From the NCBI GenBank assembly GCA_037447655.1, contig JBBHKE010001697.1:188001-248055 (forward strand): a stretch of DNA of 60,055 bases. The letters run 5' to 3'. The stretch is from Zygnema cylindricum (taxonomy: Eukaryota; Streptophyta; Zygnematophyceae; Zygnematales; Zygnemataceae). Shown here one piece after another: positions 45,164 through 60,055 of the stretch. The translations under genes and the position numbers were made by a program. The notes under the pieces are model-generated. The model saw only the letters and a list, made by a program, of their open reading frames with translations, ran no database searches and was not told where the DNA came from. Positions within the stretch are counted from its first letter, which is position 1. The number at the start of each line of letters is the position of its first letter.

Positions 45164-46106
45164 AAGAGGGATGAAGATCCTTTGTGGTCAATTGAGAGGT
45201 GTTGAGGATCCTTAGTGATCCACTTGGAGAATGGGGTTTTAAGGAGTATGATCATTCATGAGTGATCTTTTTGTTGGGATATTGTCGTTTCGCCGTATTT
45301 TCGCGAAACGTCATACCAACATTTATTTGTTGACGTGAAAGTATCACGTCATCGTACGAAATGTGCGATGACGTTTTGCGGTACTATTTGAGGCGTCCGC
45401 AACCGAAACATACTATTTTGTTTCGCGTGACTTTTGTCTTAATGTACAGGTGTTTGATTTTGCGTACAGGTGTGTTCGTGAAAGGACACGTGTAAAGTCA
45501 ACTTTCGAGTTAGACGTTTCGAAGGAAGAAAGCGCGTGCGCCTTCCTTCGTGGAACGTTCATTGAAGTATGCGACAGTTAGCTAGGGACAAACTTCGTCG
45601 CTACGGTAAGTTTTGCTTGTCTTACCTTGTTGTCTCTTAGTGCAGAGTAGCGAGTAAATAGGCAGCAGTGTACGCTGTAGAGTATTATTAATCAATCTAT
45701 GTTAGATGATTAATCTTGGAGTAAGAGATTATTTAAAGAAAAGAGAGAGGAGAGAGAGAAGAGAGATGATGTAAAGAGGCTTCGGCTAAGAACACTTATA
45801 AATCTTTTTGGCTGAATATTCCTCTTGTCTTTTATGAGCTTCAGCTGTGTAATGATTTAAGGTTTGTGAATTTATTGGAGTGAATGTCTTTTGCTTAAGA
45901 TCCTACACTTTGAAGAGTGTAGAGTTTATCTTTGAAGAGAGATGAAGAGGAGAGAATAGTTGTTGTAAAGAGGCTTCGGCCAAAACACTTATTATCCTTT
46001 TGGCCGATTATCCTCTTGCCTTTTATGAGCTTCCGTTGTGTAATGTTTTATGTTTTTTTGCGCATTTTATTTTGCGTGGGAATTTGTGTTTAAGATCCAA
46101 CAGGCA
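45164..46106 (+). mobile_element. 3' end of an LTR retroelement with LTR
   Basis: TGTTGGGATATTG at 45,272 and GATCCAACA ending at 46,106 are the inverted ends of an LTR of about 835 bp. Inside are two related units (AGAGGCTTCGGC..AACACTTAT..CTTTTATGAGCTTC) near 45,770 and 45,965. GGGGTTTTAAGGAG before it may be a polypurine tract. Its internal side stops exactly at the outer edge of the palindrome. Confidence 0.65.
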
Positions 46107-46740
46107 AAAATGTACAGGGAACAATTGATCTTAGCTTAGCTTATGTTTGCCCACCTTATCTTTGCTAGCCAAAACTTGACTCTACAGTTGAACATGTTTA
46201 TCTCCATGACCACCTACTTTGAGGACCCGGACTGATGGACTAAAAAAGTTGGGGATGGTCCTTTCATTTGCCCTTCAAAAAAACCTAAAACTCCTCTTTT
46301 CCTTATCGAAAGTGTATTTTATCATACAAGTTAATTAAAGCGAACATAAAACAATGTCTATGTGGGTCAAAAAGACAAAGGTTCACATCCGTAGTAAATG
46401 TGTCACTCCCTTGCAATCCTCTTTCATCCAAGAAGGATTATCGTATTTTTGCCGTTTCTCGCGTGAGGGGAAAGTAGACGTGGTTTTATTTTTCTTTCCT
46501 TTGTTTCTTGTCTTCGAGTCATCGCGAATCTCCGTTCAGTAAAAGAGAATTCAATCGTGGACGTACAATGCCATGCAGAGTTAAGGGACTCGATATAATT
46601 ATTTGCTTTAACTCAAAAGTTTTCAACCCTGCGATGTTAAAGATAGTACGATCCCTGCGGTTGCGATGTAGCCTTGGGACGATTACAATTGGCGTAAATA
46701 AAAACGCAATCAAATAGATGTTCGATGTCGCAGTTACCGT
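46107..46740. other. Intergenic
   Basis: Sequence between the LTR and the 3' end of the third paralogue. No gene or clear repeat seen. Confidence 0.4.
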
Positions 46741-51684
<4,944 letters not shown>

Positions 51685-51699
51685 CGAATTGCAAATACG

Positions 51700-52588
51700 A
51701 CAAGAAAAAGGAAATCTTTTGTTTTTTCCGCGCTTTTCCCCGTCGCGTATTCGAAACGAAAGAGCCAAAAAATCGTCAAAACGTCTTCCGAAAATCGTCA
51801 ACCTCTTTGGGAAAATCCGAAAATGTGTTTTTTTTTTCGTCTGCCGCCCTTAATGGCGCGGCTCGTCACGTCAGCCCACTAGGCGACAAGGAATGTTTGT
51901 TGCGACACGATTTAGCTTCTTTTGTGCGGTTGCAACGGCCGCCAGCTACCGTACGGTATTTTGTTTCGACCGGCAAGTCGCAAGGTTAAAGATGAACCGC
52001 TTTTCGGTTTCGGAAACTGCCGGGTGGTAGGTCGACGGCCTATTCCCGAAATGAGCGTAGGCGTTGGTATCGAGGAGCGGAAGACCCGTCAAAAAGTCGT
52101 AAACGGTACGGCTGGATTTTTTTTGTCGTATCTCATTGACCTAAATATATGCCGGCCACTGGCAGCCGCATTTATGAGTCGCATCTCCGACCGACTATTT
52201 TGGACTGCCGGTTTAAATGTCGAAGATAGAAGTTCGTCTTTTAGTGAACACCTGGCCGTTCTTAGCCTTTCAAAAACTGCCGTGTTGGATAAATCGGACG
52301 CTGCGCTTCGGCTGGTCAACGTTGAGTCGTTGCCACGTGTACACTATTTGGAGGACTTTGTCCTGTGGACCACCAGGTTGAAAAACAAATTCGTGTAAAA
52401 GGTTTTCTCGTCAGCGCTGCTAGTGGTCAAAATAGCACGACAAAACCTCAGCGTCAATATGGCAATCTACAGTACAGGTTAGGTTTGAATGTAATTGAAC
52501 TACTTGTACTACTGTAAGTACGAAATCTAGACAGTATAGGACAAAAACAAAGTGTTTTGAGTGTACGAATGTGACGGACTTCTATAGG
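51700..52588. other. 5' flank of third paralogue
   Basis: More CpG-rich than the surroundings (TCG and CGT motifs), probably promoter plus decayed repeat. The 158-codon frame at 51,922-52,398 has no recognisable motif. Confidence 0.4.
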
Positions 52589-52590
52589 TA

Positions 52591-52814
52591 CACCGTGAAT
52601 CGCTTTTAGTGTTAATGTTTTTTTTGTCTCTTAAAAGTTAAAACATCTTTTCTCCGTACACACTTGTCGAATTGTGGATTTAACGGTTGCGATTGAAAGG
52701 TAAGGTTCTCAACTTCCGATTGGCGGTCTCAAACTGAAAATCCGACAATCGTTGACGGAGAAAAGATGATTTGAATGGCGACAAAATTATTAACCCTAAT
52801 AGCGATACACGGTG
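52591..52814. mobile_element. MITE, CACCG-end family, copy 2
   Basis: Starts CACCGTGAATCGCTTTTAG and ends TAGCGATACACGGTG, flanked by TA on both sides; 224 bp. Its interior (GTACACACTTGTCG, TCTTTTCTCCG) is shared with the copy near 57,680. Confidence 0.8.
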
Positions 52815-55214
52815 TACCGCCTTGTCGGGCAGTTATAAAAACTTTCCAGTGGCGCAGCCCGTGGACCGTCGCCCGTACATGTAACTGACGCTGATATTTT
52901 AGCTCAACGTGGGGGCTCAACTTCATGCTCGGTAAAAGTGGGTCAAAATAATGATCGAGCGCTGTAGGGTTTTTGCTAAACCCTGAACGGCGTAAGGGTA
53001 TGTCCCCATGTACTTGTAACTTAGTGAACTTACTTTGTATTTTAGCGCGGATCCGCCGGACCTGGTTTTCAAGTGTCTCTATGTGTAAGAACGTAATCGT
53101 AATTACGTTTGTGACGATTGTATACGTCGACATACCTGTGACGGTTGTCAACGTCTACGATCTGTGTTATCTCACGTTATTTTTTGGAACTGCTTGTGAC
53201 GTCGCATGTCTTACCGTGACATGGTAGTGACATGGTAGACGTACCGCCTTCCAGCCTGTGCAGTTTCACGGTTGAAGAAGATGCGCTTTGCCTTCGCGTC
53301 GTTTGTTCGCTCGACGTGAAATGGCATCGGAATTTCGAGACCCCTGCAAAAAAAAAATCCGTACTGAAAGAAAACGGACAAAATCAAACAAATTGTGTAC
53401 TTCTCTTTGTCGTACTTAACGCAAACGGACAAAACATAGAGAATTCTGTGCTTTTCTTTGTCCTTAGAAATCGTATAAAATTTTCGAAAATTACGGCACG
53501 TGCGAATATATGTTCCTATTTGTTTATAGAAAATCCCTAGTTTTAAAACACATCTCACATGTGTTTTAAAGATAAGGTTGAAGATGACGTTTTTTGTCGT
53601 CGAACTGGGTCGAAAAACACAAGACGGCAAATTTTAGTACATCCTAAGTTCGAGGATGACGAAAATTGTACTCTACAAATTTGCGATTCCTTCGTACGGT
53701 TGGAGCTTAGGCAGTACGGCGCTAAGTTTTACAGGAAAACGACAGAAAAAAACCCTTACTTATGCACATGGGGACATACCCTAAGTTTTCTTAAAACCTG
53801 TTGACAAGGACAAAAAGTTACCAAAGCAGAATGTCGCTTTTAATAAAAACAAATATTCGATTCATCTGTAGCGTATCTTTTCCGAATCTTGAATATCAGT
53901 AGGTCTAGAATTTCAGGAGGTTTAGCTCTAGATTGAGATCGAGTCTTGTCGGTTTACGATTTTGTCGCATCCAGGCTGTTATTGCAGCGACGGGAGAGTC
54001 TACTCTGTGAATTTATGTACTTTCAGGCTGGCCAAGAAGTCATTATCCTACTGTACGGCTCAAACTTCTCGTTAAATATATCTTAGACTGACATATTTTC
54101 CCACGTGTGTAACGCTGTTCGTACAAATCCATAATAACGACCTGCCGACGGATTGTCGGGCTCATTTTAGGTCAGGCATCGGACGGTAGGGATTACGCTT
54201 TTCAGTTTTCAAAGATTCTGCAATGCTTGGCCCACCAGCCATACTCCGCCAAAAGGGACGGACGGGTCCATCCACGTGTACGGCAATTAGTCGCTAAATT
54301 TAAATTCGCGTCGAGGATTGGTCCAATGATTGGATTCTATTTCCGGACACACTCTTGTCCGTTGTCGGAGTCAAGCCCTTTAGGGAGTGCACATAAAGTC
54401 ATAAACCCTGAGTAGCTAAGCCCGTGGAGGCGTGAACGTGGGGAGCAAATCAGATTTTCTCCAACAGCCCCAAAAGGTGCTACGCGTCAGCTAAAGTATG
54501 AAAAGTCCTTTAACCTAACCACGCACGGAATTTTAAAGTGCATACGGTATTTTTTGCTGCACAATGTCCAATATCCAGTTTGTTGCTTACAACTCGCAAG
54601 GTAAATCTTTTGTGCGATCCTGTTTCCTACTATTCTCCGTATCGTGGAAAATCTTCAAGAAAAGGACCTGTTCGTACAGGCACTTTACCGTACCGCATGT
54701 CCGTACAAAACACGACGACTTTTTACAATATTCGTTGAAAGATGGTCGTATCGCTAAACGGTCAAAGACTCCGCTTGAGGCACCAGCGTTAAAACCGTAC
54801 GCTATACGGAGCTGTCCCATTACTATATTTAATTATTTGTTCGTATTTAAAACTAGCAACTAAAGATATGGCTAAAATCTCAAAAGGATTGAGTAGCCTG
54901 CTCCAAACTAGACATAATAGCGTTTTGTCGTAAACCCTACCAACAATTTAACCCTAAAAACCCTAACAACAATTCGGTTTTAGGGTTTAGGGTAGAAACT
55001 CTATCTCAGCCGTTCAAACAGAAACGGTTGTTAGCGGTTGATTTCTTTCACTCTTTCGTCTCATGACGACGGTTGGGAATCTCTCTCGCGAAAAGGTGTG
55101 CTTTACCTGAAAATTAATTTCCTGTAATCCGGTATTTTGTATCGGGGAAAAGGACTTGGCGCGACGTGGACGCCTTCGGCACCCCGGGAGGCCAAAAAGT
55201 TGCAAGATTCAGTA
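52815..55214. other. Gene-poor repeat-rich stretch
   Basis: Contains short frames without recognisable motifs. Near 53,735 it resembles right-arm sequence at 27,800 (GGAAAACGACAGAAAA). Otherwise I see nothing firm. Confidence 0.4.
54930..54995. repeat. Interstitial telomere-like repeats
   Basis: AACCCTAAAAACCCTAAC followed within about 20 bp by the inverse TTTTAGGGTTTAGGG. Two short CCCTAAA-type blocks in opposite orientation, of the plant telomere type. Confidence 0.7.
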
Positions 55215-55413
55215 CACCGTCGATCGTATTTAGCGTGTAGAAATTATTAGAGTAAAGAAAAAATTAGCGTCATTAATTCTAATTCAGTGCCAGGAGACGT
55301 GGCAAATTATGGTCCACGTCCTTAAATAGCGTCATTTATTCTATTTAAGGTTCAAGGGTCAAAATTTAGGGGCGCCGAATTAGTGTTCAACACGCTAAAT
55401 ACGATCGACGGTG
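55215..55413. mobile_element. MITE, CACCG-end family, copy 3
   Basis: Perfect terminal inverted repeats beginning CACCGTCGATCGTATTTAGC, flanked by TA; 199 bp. The interior holds a second mirror pair (TTAGCGTCATTAATTCTA near the middle). Confidence 0.88.
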
Positions 55414-56832
55414 TACTGTACGTGCCACCGATGTTCGTCTTTACTCTTTAGTACGAGAATAGTATGCAGTTTGACCGAACACGACAAAATCTGTACTATA
55501 ATGTGCATTTACTGTAAACTACAACACTGCAGTTTACTCACGGTCAATGAGAGAATCAGTCGGAATCGACAGTCAAACTGGAACTAGGTTCACACGTAAT
55601 TGACACGTCACCCTAAACGTGCGTCACAAGCGATTGTGACCAGAAATTTTAGTGACCTCGTCCAGCCAACAAATATGACACGCGTCGCCCGTAACTTGAC
55701 GAATTGTTTGACTTGTTTCGGTCAAACAATTAATTCACTAATCGGCGAATCGCGTGACGTCGATAAGTCGTCCGTCAAACAGTGTTGACCGGCTAGTACA
55801 TCGGGCCGACCGACCTACCTAGCACGTCGTCGTACCGTATCGACAAAAGTTCGTATACGGTATTAAGATCTGTACCATTACCAAAGCGACGCAGGGGAAC
55901 TGCACGTGGAGGATATTTGAAACTGGTTATGAACAACATCTGTACCGTCGATTGCTGTTAAACGTTTGAAGAATGTATAGCGTGGGAGTGTATATAGTGT
56001 TATCAATTATAATCCGAGTCCAAGCGACTGTATTCCCAACCCCTAACACTATTAATGTGTAGAAATAATTGGGCATAAAATGAGTTTGTTCATTGAATTA
56101 TAATTATTTGGTTAATAACCTTAGATTTTTTTTTCTGTTTTGCTCTGTTTCCCGACATTCGTGATCCCCTGTTGTGTTCATTTGGTCATGAACCTGAGTT
56201 GGTAAATCCAAAATAGTACTTAAACAAAATGTTATTTTCTTACAATAATAGTCACATAAAGGTCGATACCACAACTAATACAGTAGGCCATATAATGCAT
56301 CATAACACAATAATGGGAGTAAACAAGAAATGGACGTAACCGGAGAGAATCTTCAAGGTCTATACTGAGTAAGAACTACTTGAGTCACGCCCTTTTTGTT
56401 AGAATTGAAAATGTAATAAAAACCACTCAAAAAATCTGAGGGAAACTGGTTTGTATGCGAACCAGTCTTAAAGCAAGAGATTGCACTTTCCAGTAGCGCA
56501 TACCCATGACATCAACATTTTTGTTTTAACTCTCATTTGTGTTGTTTTGAGAAATAATAGTAATTTTTTTCTATTGAAGTTCCACTCAACACTGCAATGG
56601 TAGATACAAGAATTAGATTATAGAACCCACCAAAAAATTTCTAGATGGCCCAAAACTTCAACTATGGATGAGTATCACGCCAGATCCCATGACAGTACAT
56701 CGACAGACCAATGCCTTTACGCGACGAGCTTTGACTCCCTATCCATAAGATGTGACAAAGTGATATTTACCGGTTTTTTCTGATACGGTACATTGAGAGT
56801 CCCAAAAAATAGAGTATCATTGTGCCATGCTA
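55414..56832. other. Gene-free stretch
   Basis: 55,550-55,870 is rich in GTCA and CG motifs. The rest is AT-rich. No exon supported. Confidence 0.4.
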
Positions 56833-57370
56833 CACCGCGAATCGTTATTAGTGTCAAAGTCACTAATTTGGGTTCTTAAAATTTTGATTTTTTTCCTCAA
56901 ATAGGATACATGATTTTAATTTTTCCTTGACATTAATTAAGGTACCGTACAAAATAGCGTAAAGAATGAAAGTACAATAATATCTAAATAGTGTGGTGTA
57001 CGGTCAATGTCAGACCGTATATAAATGTACCTTTTCAAGGAAAATTTACAAAAAATGAATTAAATCAGACGCGTACGCATAGGAACGTGCGCTCAAAAAA
57101 ACGGGATTAGTCTGACACGTAAATTAGTATGGCATGTACGGATATTTTAGATTCGCGACGGCGTACGATTTCTAATATTTTGTACGGATACATATATTAA
57201 TGCACATAATCGTACGGCGAGTATTCCATTTTTGCTGTTCCCAAATTAGCATACTGCCGAAATTAGAATACACCTTTTAAAAAAAAAAAATCAAATTCTT
57301 AATTAGCATCAATTACGGTAAATTTTCTTCAACACTATTTAAACTTTGACACTAATAACGATTCGCGGTG
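56833..57370. mobile_element. MITE, CACCG-end family, copy 4
   Basis: CACCGCGAATCGTTATTAGT at one end and its exact inverse at the other, flanked by TA; 538 bp, the longest copy. Confidence 0.88.
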
Positions 57371-57677
57371 TAGCTTGTAGTTGAGAGCAAGGTAGTTCCA
57401 TGGCATTTTTCGGGACATGCTTTCAATGCCTGTAAGACATAATATGGTTGTCATCATGTCTTAATATCCACAACGTTGTGATAAAAGCTACCGATCTTAA
57501 AGTTATGAGCCAATGGGCCCGACTCCCAGCTAAGTTGTGCAGCAAACCCTGTATGTCCGTTTTTTCCCCATCGACATTTGTCACGTGAATCAGTTTGCAT
57601 CAGCCTTCGGTCACATCAAACTGCTACGCGTCACTTAACCGTGATGCAACGTGACAAGCATCACTCCATCGTTTCTA

Positions 57678-57877
57678 CATCGCAAGTCATTATTAGTGTT
57701 TAAACAGCTTTACTCTGTGCACACTTGTCGGATTGTCAATCCAATGGTTGATATTGGAAGGCAAGATTCCCACCTTCCTATTGGCGATCTTCAATTGACA
57801 ACCTGACGGGTGTGCGCGGAGAAAAGATGTTCAAGTGGCGGAAAATACTTTAAGACTAATATCGATGAGCGGCATTG
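57678..57877. mobile_element. MITE, CACCG-end family, degenerate copy 5
   Basis: Interior homologous to copy 2 (CACACTTGTCGGATTGTC, GGAGAAAAGATG). The terminal repeats are present but eroded (CATCGCAAGTCATTATTAG at the left). Confidence 0.6.
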
Positions 57878-58538
57878 TTAAACATTTTTGTGAAAGTAAA
57901 AGACCCTTCTCCCGCTGCACATTTTTTCTTTTTATGGGGGCAACAGAAAGGTAACGGTCTTACCTTTTTTTTCTGATGTTACGACAAAAGTCCTTGTAAA
58001 TAAAGTTGATAAAGCGCAAAGACTGACTGGAAGATGTATAACACTAATAGTGTTCCTTCGACACAATTTCGAACCACATTTCACCAGATAAATAGATGCC
58101 AGCGTTTTTTTTTTTCAATCCATACCTTCAAACCTATACTTTTGCATATTCAATATCTTAAAAGCATAACTTACGATGGTGTGCTATTTTCGCGAAAAAA
58201 TCCATAGTTATCGAAATGATATATGGCTACAGAAGCTGTCAAATACCCGCTATTCACAAAACCCAATTCAATGAATTATTAGAGCGTTTAATGTTTTCAA
58301 TGTGGTAATGTGACATTTTATTAAGCCTAACCACAAAGACCACAAAGATAATAAATAACATTTATTGTTTCATTTTTCGTTTTTTTATCGTCTTTGGATG
58401 TGTAAGGTTAAATCGACTGGCTAAGGATCAAGACGAGGGTAAACATTTCTCAGAATGTTTGTTGTTTTTGAACAAAGGCAGTAACATAATCAAGCATAAC
58501 TGCATTGAGAAGGAACATATACATGGATTCGAAAGTTC
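57878..58538. other. Intergenic
   Basis: AT-rich DNA without recognisable features, up to the 3' end of the next gene. Confidence 0.4.
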
Positions 58539-59685
58539 TTATTCATTACAATCCTCATAGTGTGAAGATATGTTCAACAAATAATGTTTCAAAGCTTTTA
58601 AATCGACATCATTTTCTGGATTACTTGCAGAGGAAACGTTTTCTTCTGTCGCTTTCGTCTTTTGCTTTGCTTTACGAATAAGACGTTTCAATTCCTGCAT
58701 TCACAAAGAGGAAAAAAAAAAAAAAAAAAAAAAACCAAAAAAAATCCTTTGCAGTAATGGTCAGAAAAAGGAGGGATATCCAATGTACCGAGAAGGGACA
58801 TGAGACATCATTGCCTTTCCATATTGAACCGATCCAAGCAGAAAAATAGAAAATCGACCGTAGGACGAAACAAACTTAGTGCGGCAAGTATTCTTACCTG
58901 TCGATCAAGATTAGGATCATTTAATGCAAAAATTTCGTCAAAAATTTGTTGGTCTCCCGCTAAGAGCCCGCTTTGCCACTCTTCGGCACGTTCCCGAATT
59001 TCCAATTTTATCAAATTCTGTCAATTTTAGAGCCAAGGAAAACGGTACAAGAACCAATAGAAACATGCCAGGTGTCAAAACTTCCATACAAGCTTCACAC
59101 TCCTGAGGCAAATATGTGATTAACAGACAGAAAAACTTTCACACACTTAGGGATTACAAACTCAGCTATAACTTGTGTGTGCGAGTGTGTTTGAAATGGA
59201 AGACTAGATTTATTTTTATTTGTATTTTATAAGACTGAATCTTCAGTATAGTCTCACTATGAGGTTAGAACTCCAAGTGATGTTTCTGAGAAAAGAGTTC
59301 AAAACAAAAGAAGACAAACCACCGTAAGCTTAGAAACACCACTCAAACCCCAGCCTTTTTCTTTCATATAAATCAACAGAGTTTCCCTTTAAAACCTGCC
59401 AAAAACCAAAGCTTTCCCCCAAAACCCAAAAATAATGATCATCAGAAAATTCTTCGAAGCCTCATACCTCCCTGCTGATCTCCTCTCCCTCCTCTACTTC
59501 CTCCTCCGCTCCCTCCTCCTCCTCTTCCTCTTCATCTTCTTCTGCCATGTCAGCTTCTGCCACGTCATCTTCTGCCACATCAGCAGCCTGTGCTTCCAGC
59601 TTATCCAAAACCGCACGATTTCCCTCTCTCACGGCTCGTAAAGCAGTTTCCAATAAGAGTGGATCCGTACTTCTCAAAAGACCAC
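58539..59685 (-). CDS. Unrecognised acidic protein, 3' exons
   Basis: Three exons on minus with good splice signals: 59,685-59,468 (GGLLRSTDPLLLETALRAVR, an alanine- and acid-rich stretch ending in a run of Glu), 59,017-58,898 (NLIKLEIRERAEEWQSGLLA, then FDEIFALNDPNLDRQ) and 58,694-58,539 (ELKRLIRKAKQKTKATEENV, ending SSHYEDCNE and TAA). The exons are phase 0 at the joins. The 5' end lies upstream, in 59,700-60,055 or beyond the window. A further exon between the first two (ECEACMEVLTPG near 59,106) is possible. Charged helices and a Glu-rich linker suggest a soluble, possibly nuclear protein, but no family is recognised. Confidence 0.6.
58709..58735. repeat. Poly-A run in intron
   Basis: A run of more than 20 A on plus, that is a T-run just after the donor of the middle exon on the gene strand. 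Confidence 0.85.
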
Positions 59686-59699
59686 CTGACAATTAAGTT

Positions 59700-60055
59700 T
59701 TTTTATTTTTGGTTTATTTTTGGTTTTTAATATCAATAGTTTTTTGGTCTTCATGTTAGCCACTTCAAGTCGGGCACATTTATTAAGTCAAAAGAGGGAA
59801 AAAGGCCACACAGCTTTTATGTAGAGGAATTTGGAAAACAAACAGCAAAGAAAAGTATAGAGTTGGAAAAAAAATGATACATCACGAGCATAATATTTTT
59901 TGTCTCATTCCATTGTTTCTGATCTTCATACTTTCTGTCACAAATTAGTCCCTATTTTTCACCTTTTTTAAAGTCTATTTTAGATAGTCCTGTAATGTTT
60001 TGCATTCAGTGCTCCATTAAGTATTTATTTATCTCCATTTACTTTCCTTTTAAAG
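59700..60055. other. Right edge, probable intron
   Basis: AT-rich, no coding signal. It lies upstream of an internal-type exon (acceptor TTGTCAG), so it is probably intron of the acidic-protein gene. Confidence 0.5.

Noticed and set aside
51922-52398. 158-codon frame upstream of the third paralogue
   Set aside because: No recognisable motif, no splice context, and it lies in CpG-rich flanking DNA; probably chance.
54930-54995. True telomere end
   Set aside because: Only a few short units in both orientations inside the window; interstitial at most.

Overview
The window is eukaryotic and AT-rich. Its genes are split into many short exons with GT-AG introns, there are copia-type LTR retrotransposons with an initiator-Met-tRNA primer site, many small terminal-inverted-repeat elements, and a TTTAGGG/CCCTAAA-like interstitial repeat. 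Hevein-like and LysM chitin-binding domains joined to a papain with plant-style sequence (YEEVPA.NEAALL) fit a green-lineage host (plant or alga), but no clade can be assigned from sequence alone.

The dominant structure is a giant inverted repeat. A left arm (about 1,405-22,335) and a right arm (about 25,312-45,163) are reverse-complement copies of one segment of about 20 kb around a 3-kb spacer. Each arm carries one copy of the same gene, transcribed away from the centre: left on minus (18,393 to 2,080), right on plus (28,816 to 44,459). The gene encodes a secreted multidomain protein: signal peptide, hevein-like domain, a beta-trefoil-like segment, papain-family cysteine protease, two EGF-like domains and several LysM segments. 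Both copies are broken, by different lesions. The left has a frameshifted hevein exon, a lost splice acceptor before the catalytic-Cys exon and a stop in the last LysM exon. The right has a 1-kb deletion of trefoil exons, a lost acceptor before another protease exon, a stop in EGF1 and a frameshift in EGF2.

Both arms carry the same defective copia element in the intron between the EGF exons, and the same fragment of a bacterial cytochrome-oxidase operon (end of ctaD followed by ctaB) in the intron before the protease exons. Both insertions therefore predate the duplication. A 217-bp MITE with TA target duplication is present only in the left arm, beside a clean empty site in the right arm, so it moved after the duplication.

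Outside the palindrome, 45,163-46,106 is the 3' end of another LTR element. A third, apparently intact, shorter paralogue lies on minus at 51,684-46,741 (8 exons, 471 codons: signal peptide, papain, EGF, LysM). Its first intron holds a homopyrimidine tract of about 930 bp. From 52 to 58 kb the DNA is gene-poor and contains at least four MITEs sharing one terminal motif. At the right edge (59,685-58,539, minus) are the last exons of an unrecognised acidic protein.

The layout suggests an expanded family of secreted chitin- or peptidoglycan-binding cysteine proteases. One member was inverted-duplicated and is decaying exon by exon, while the third copy keeps an open frame. All alignments here were made by eye.
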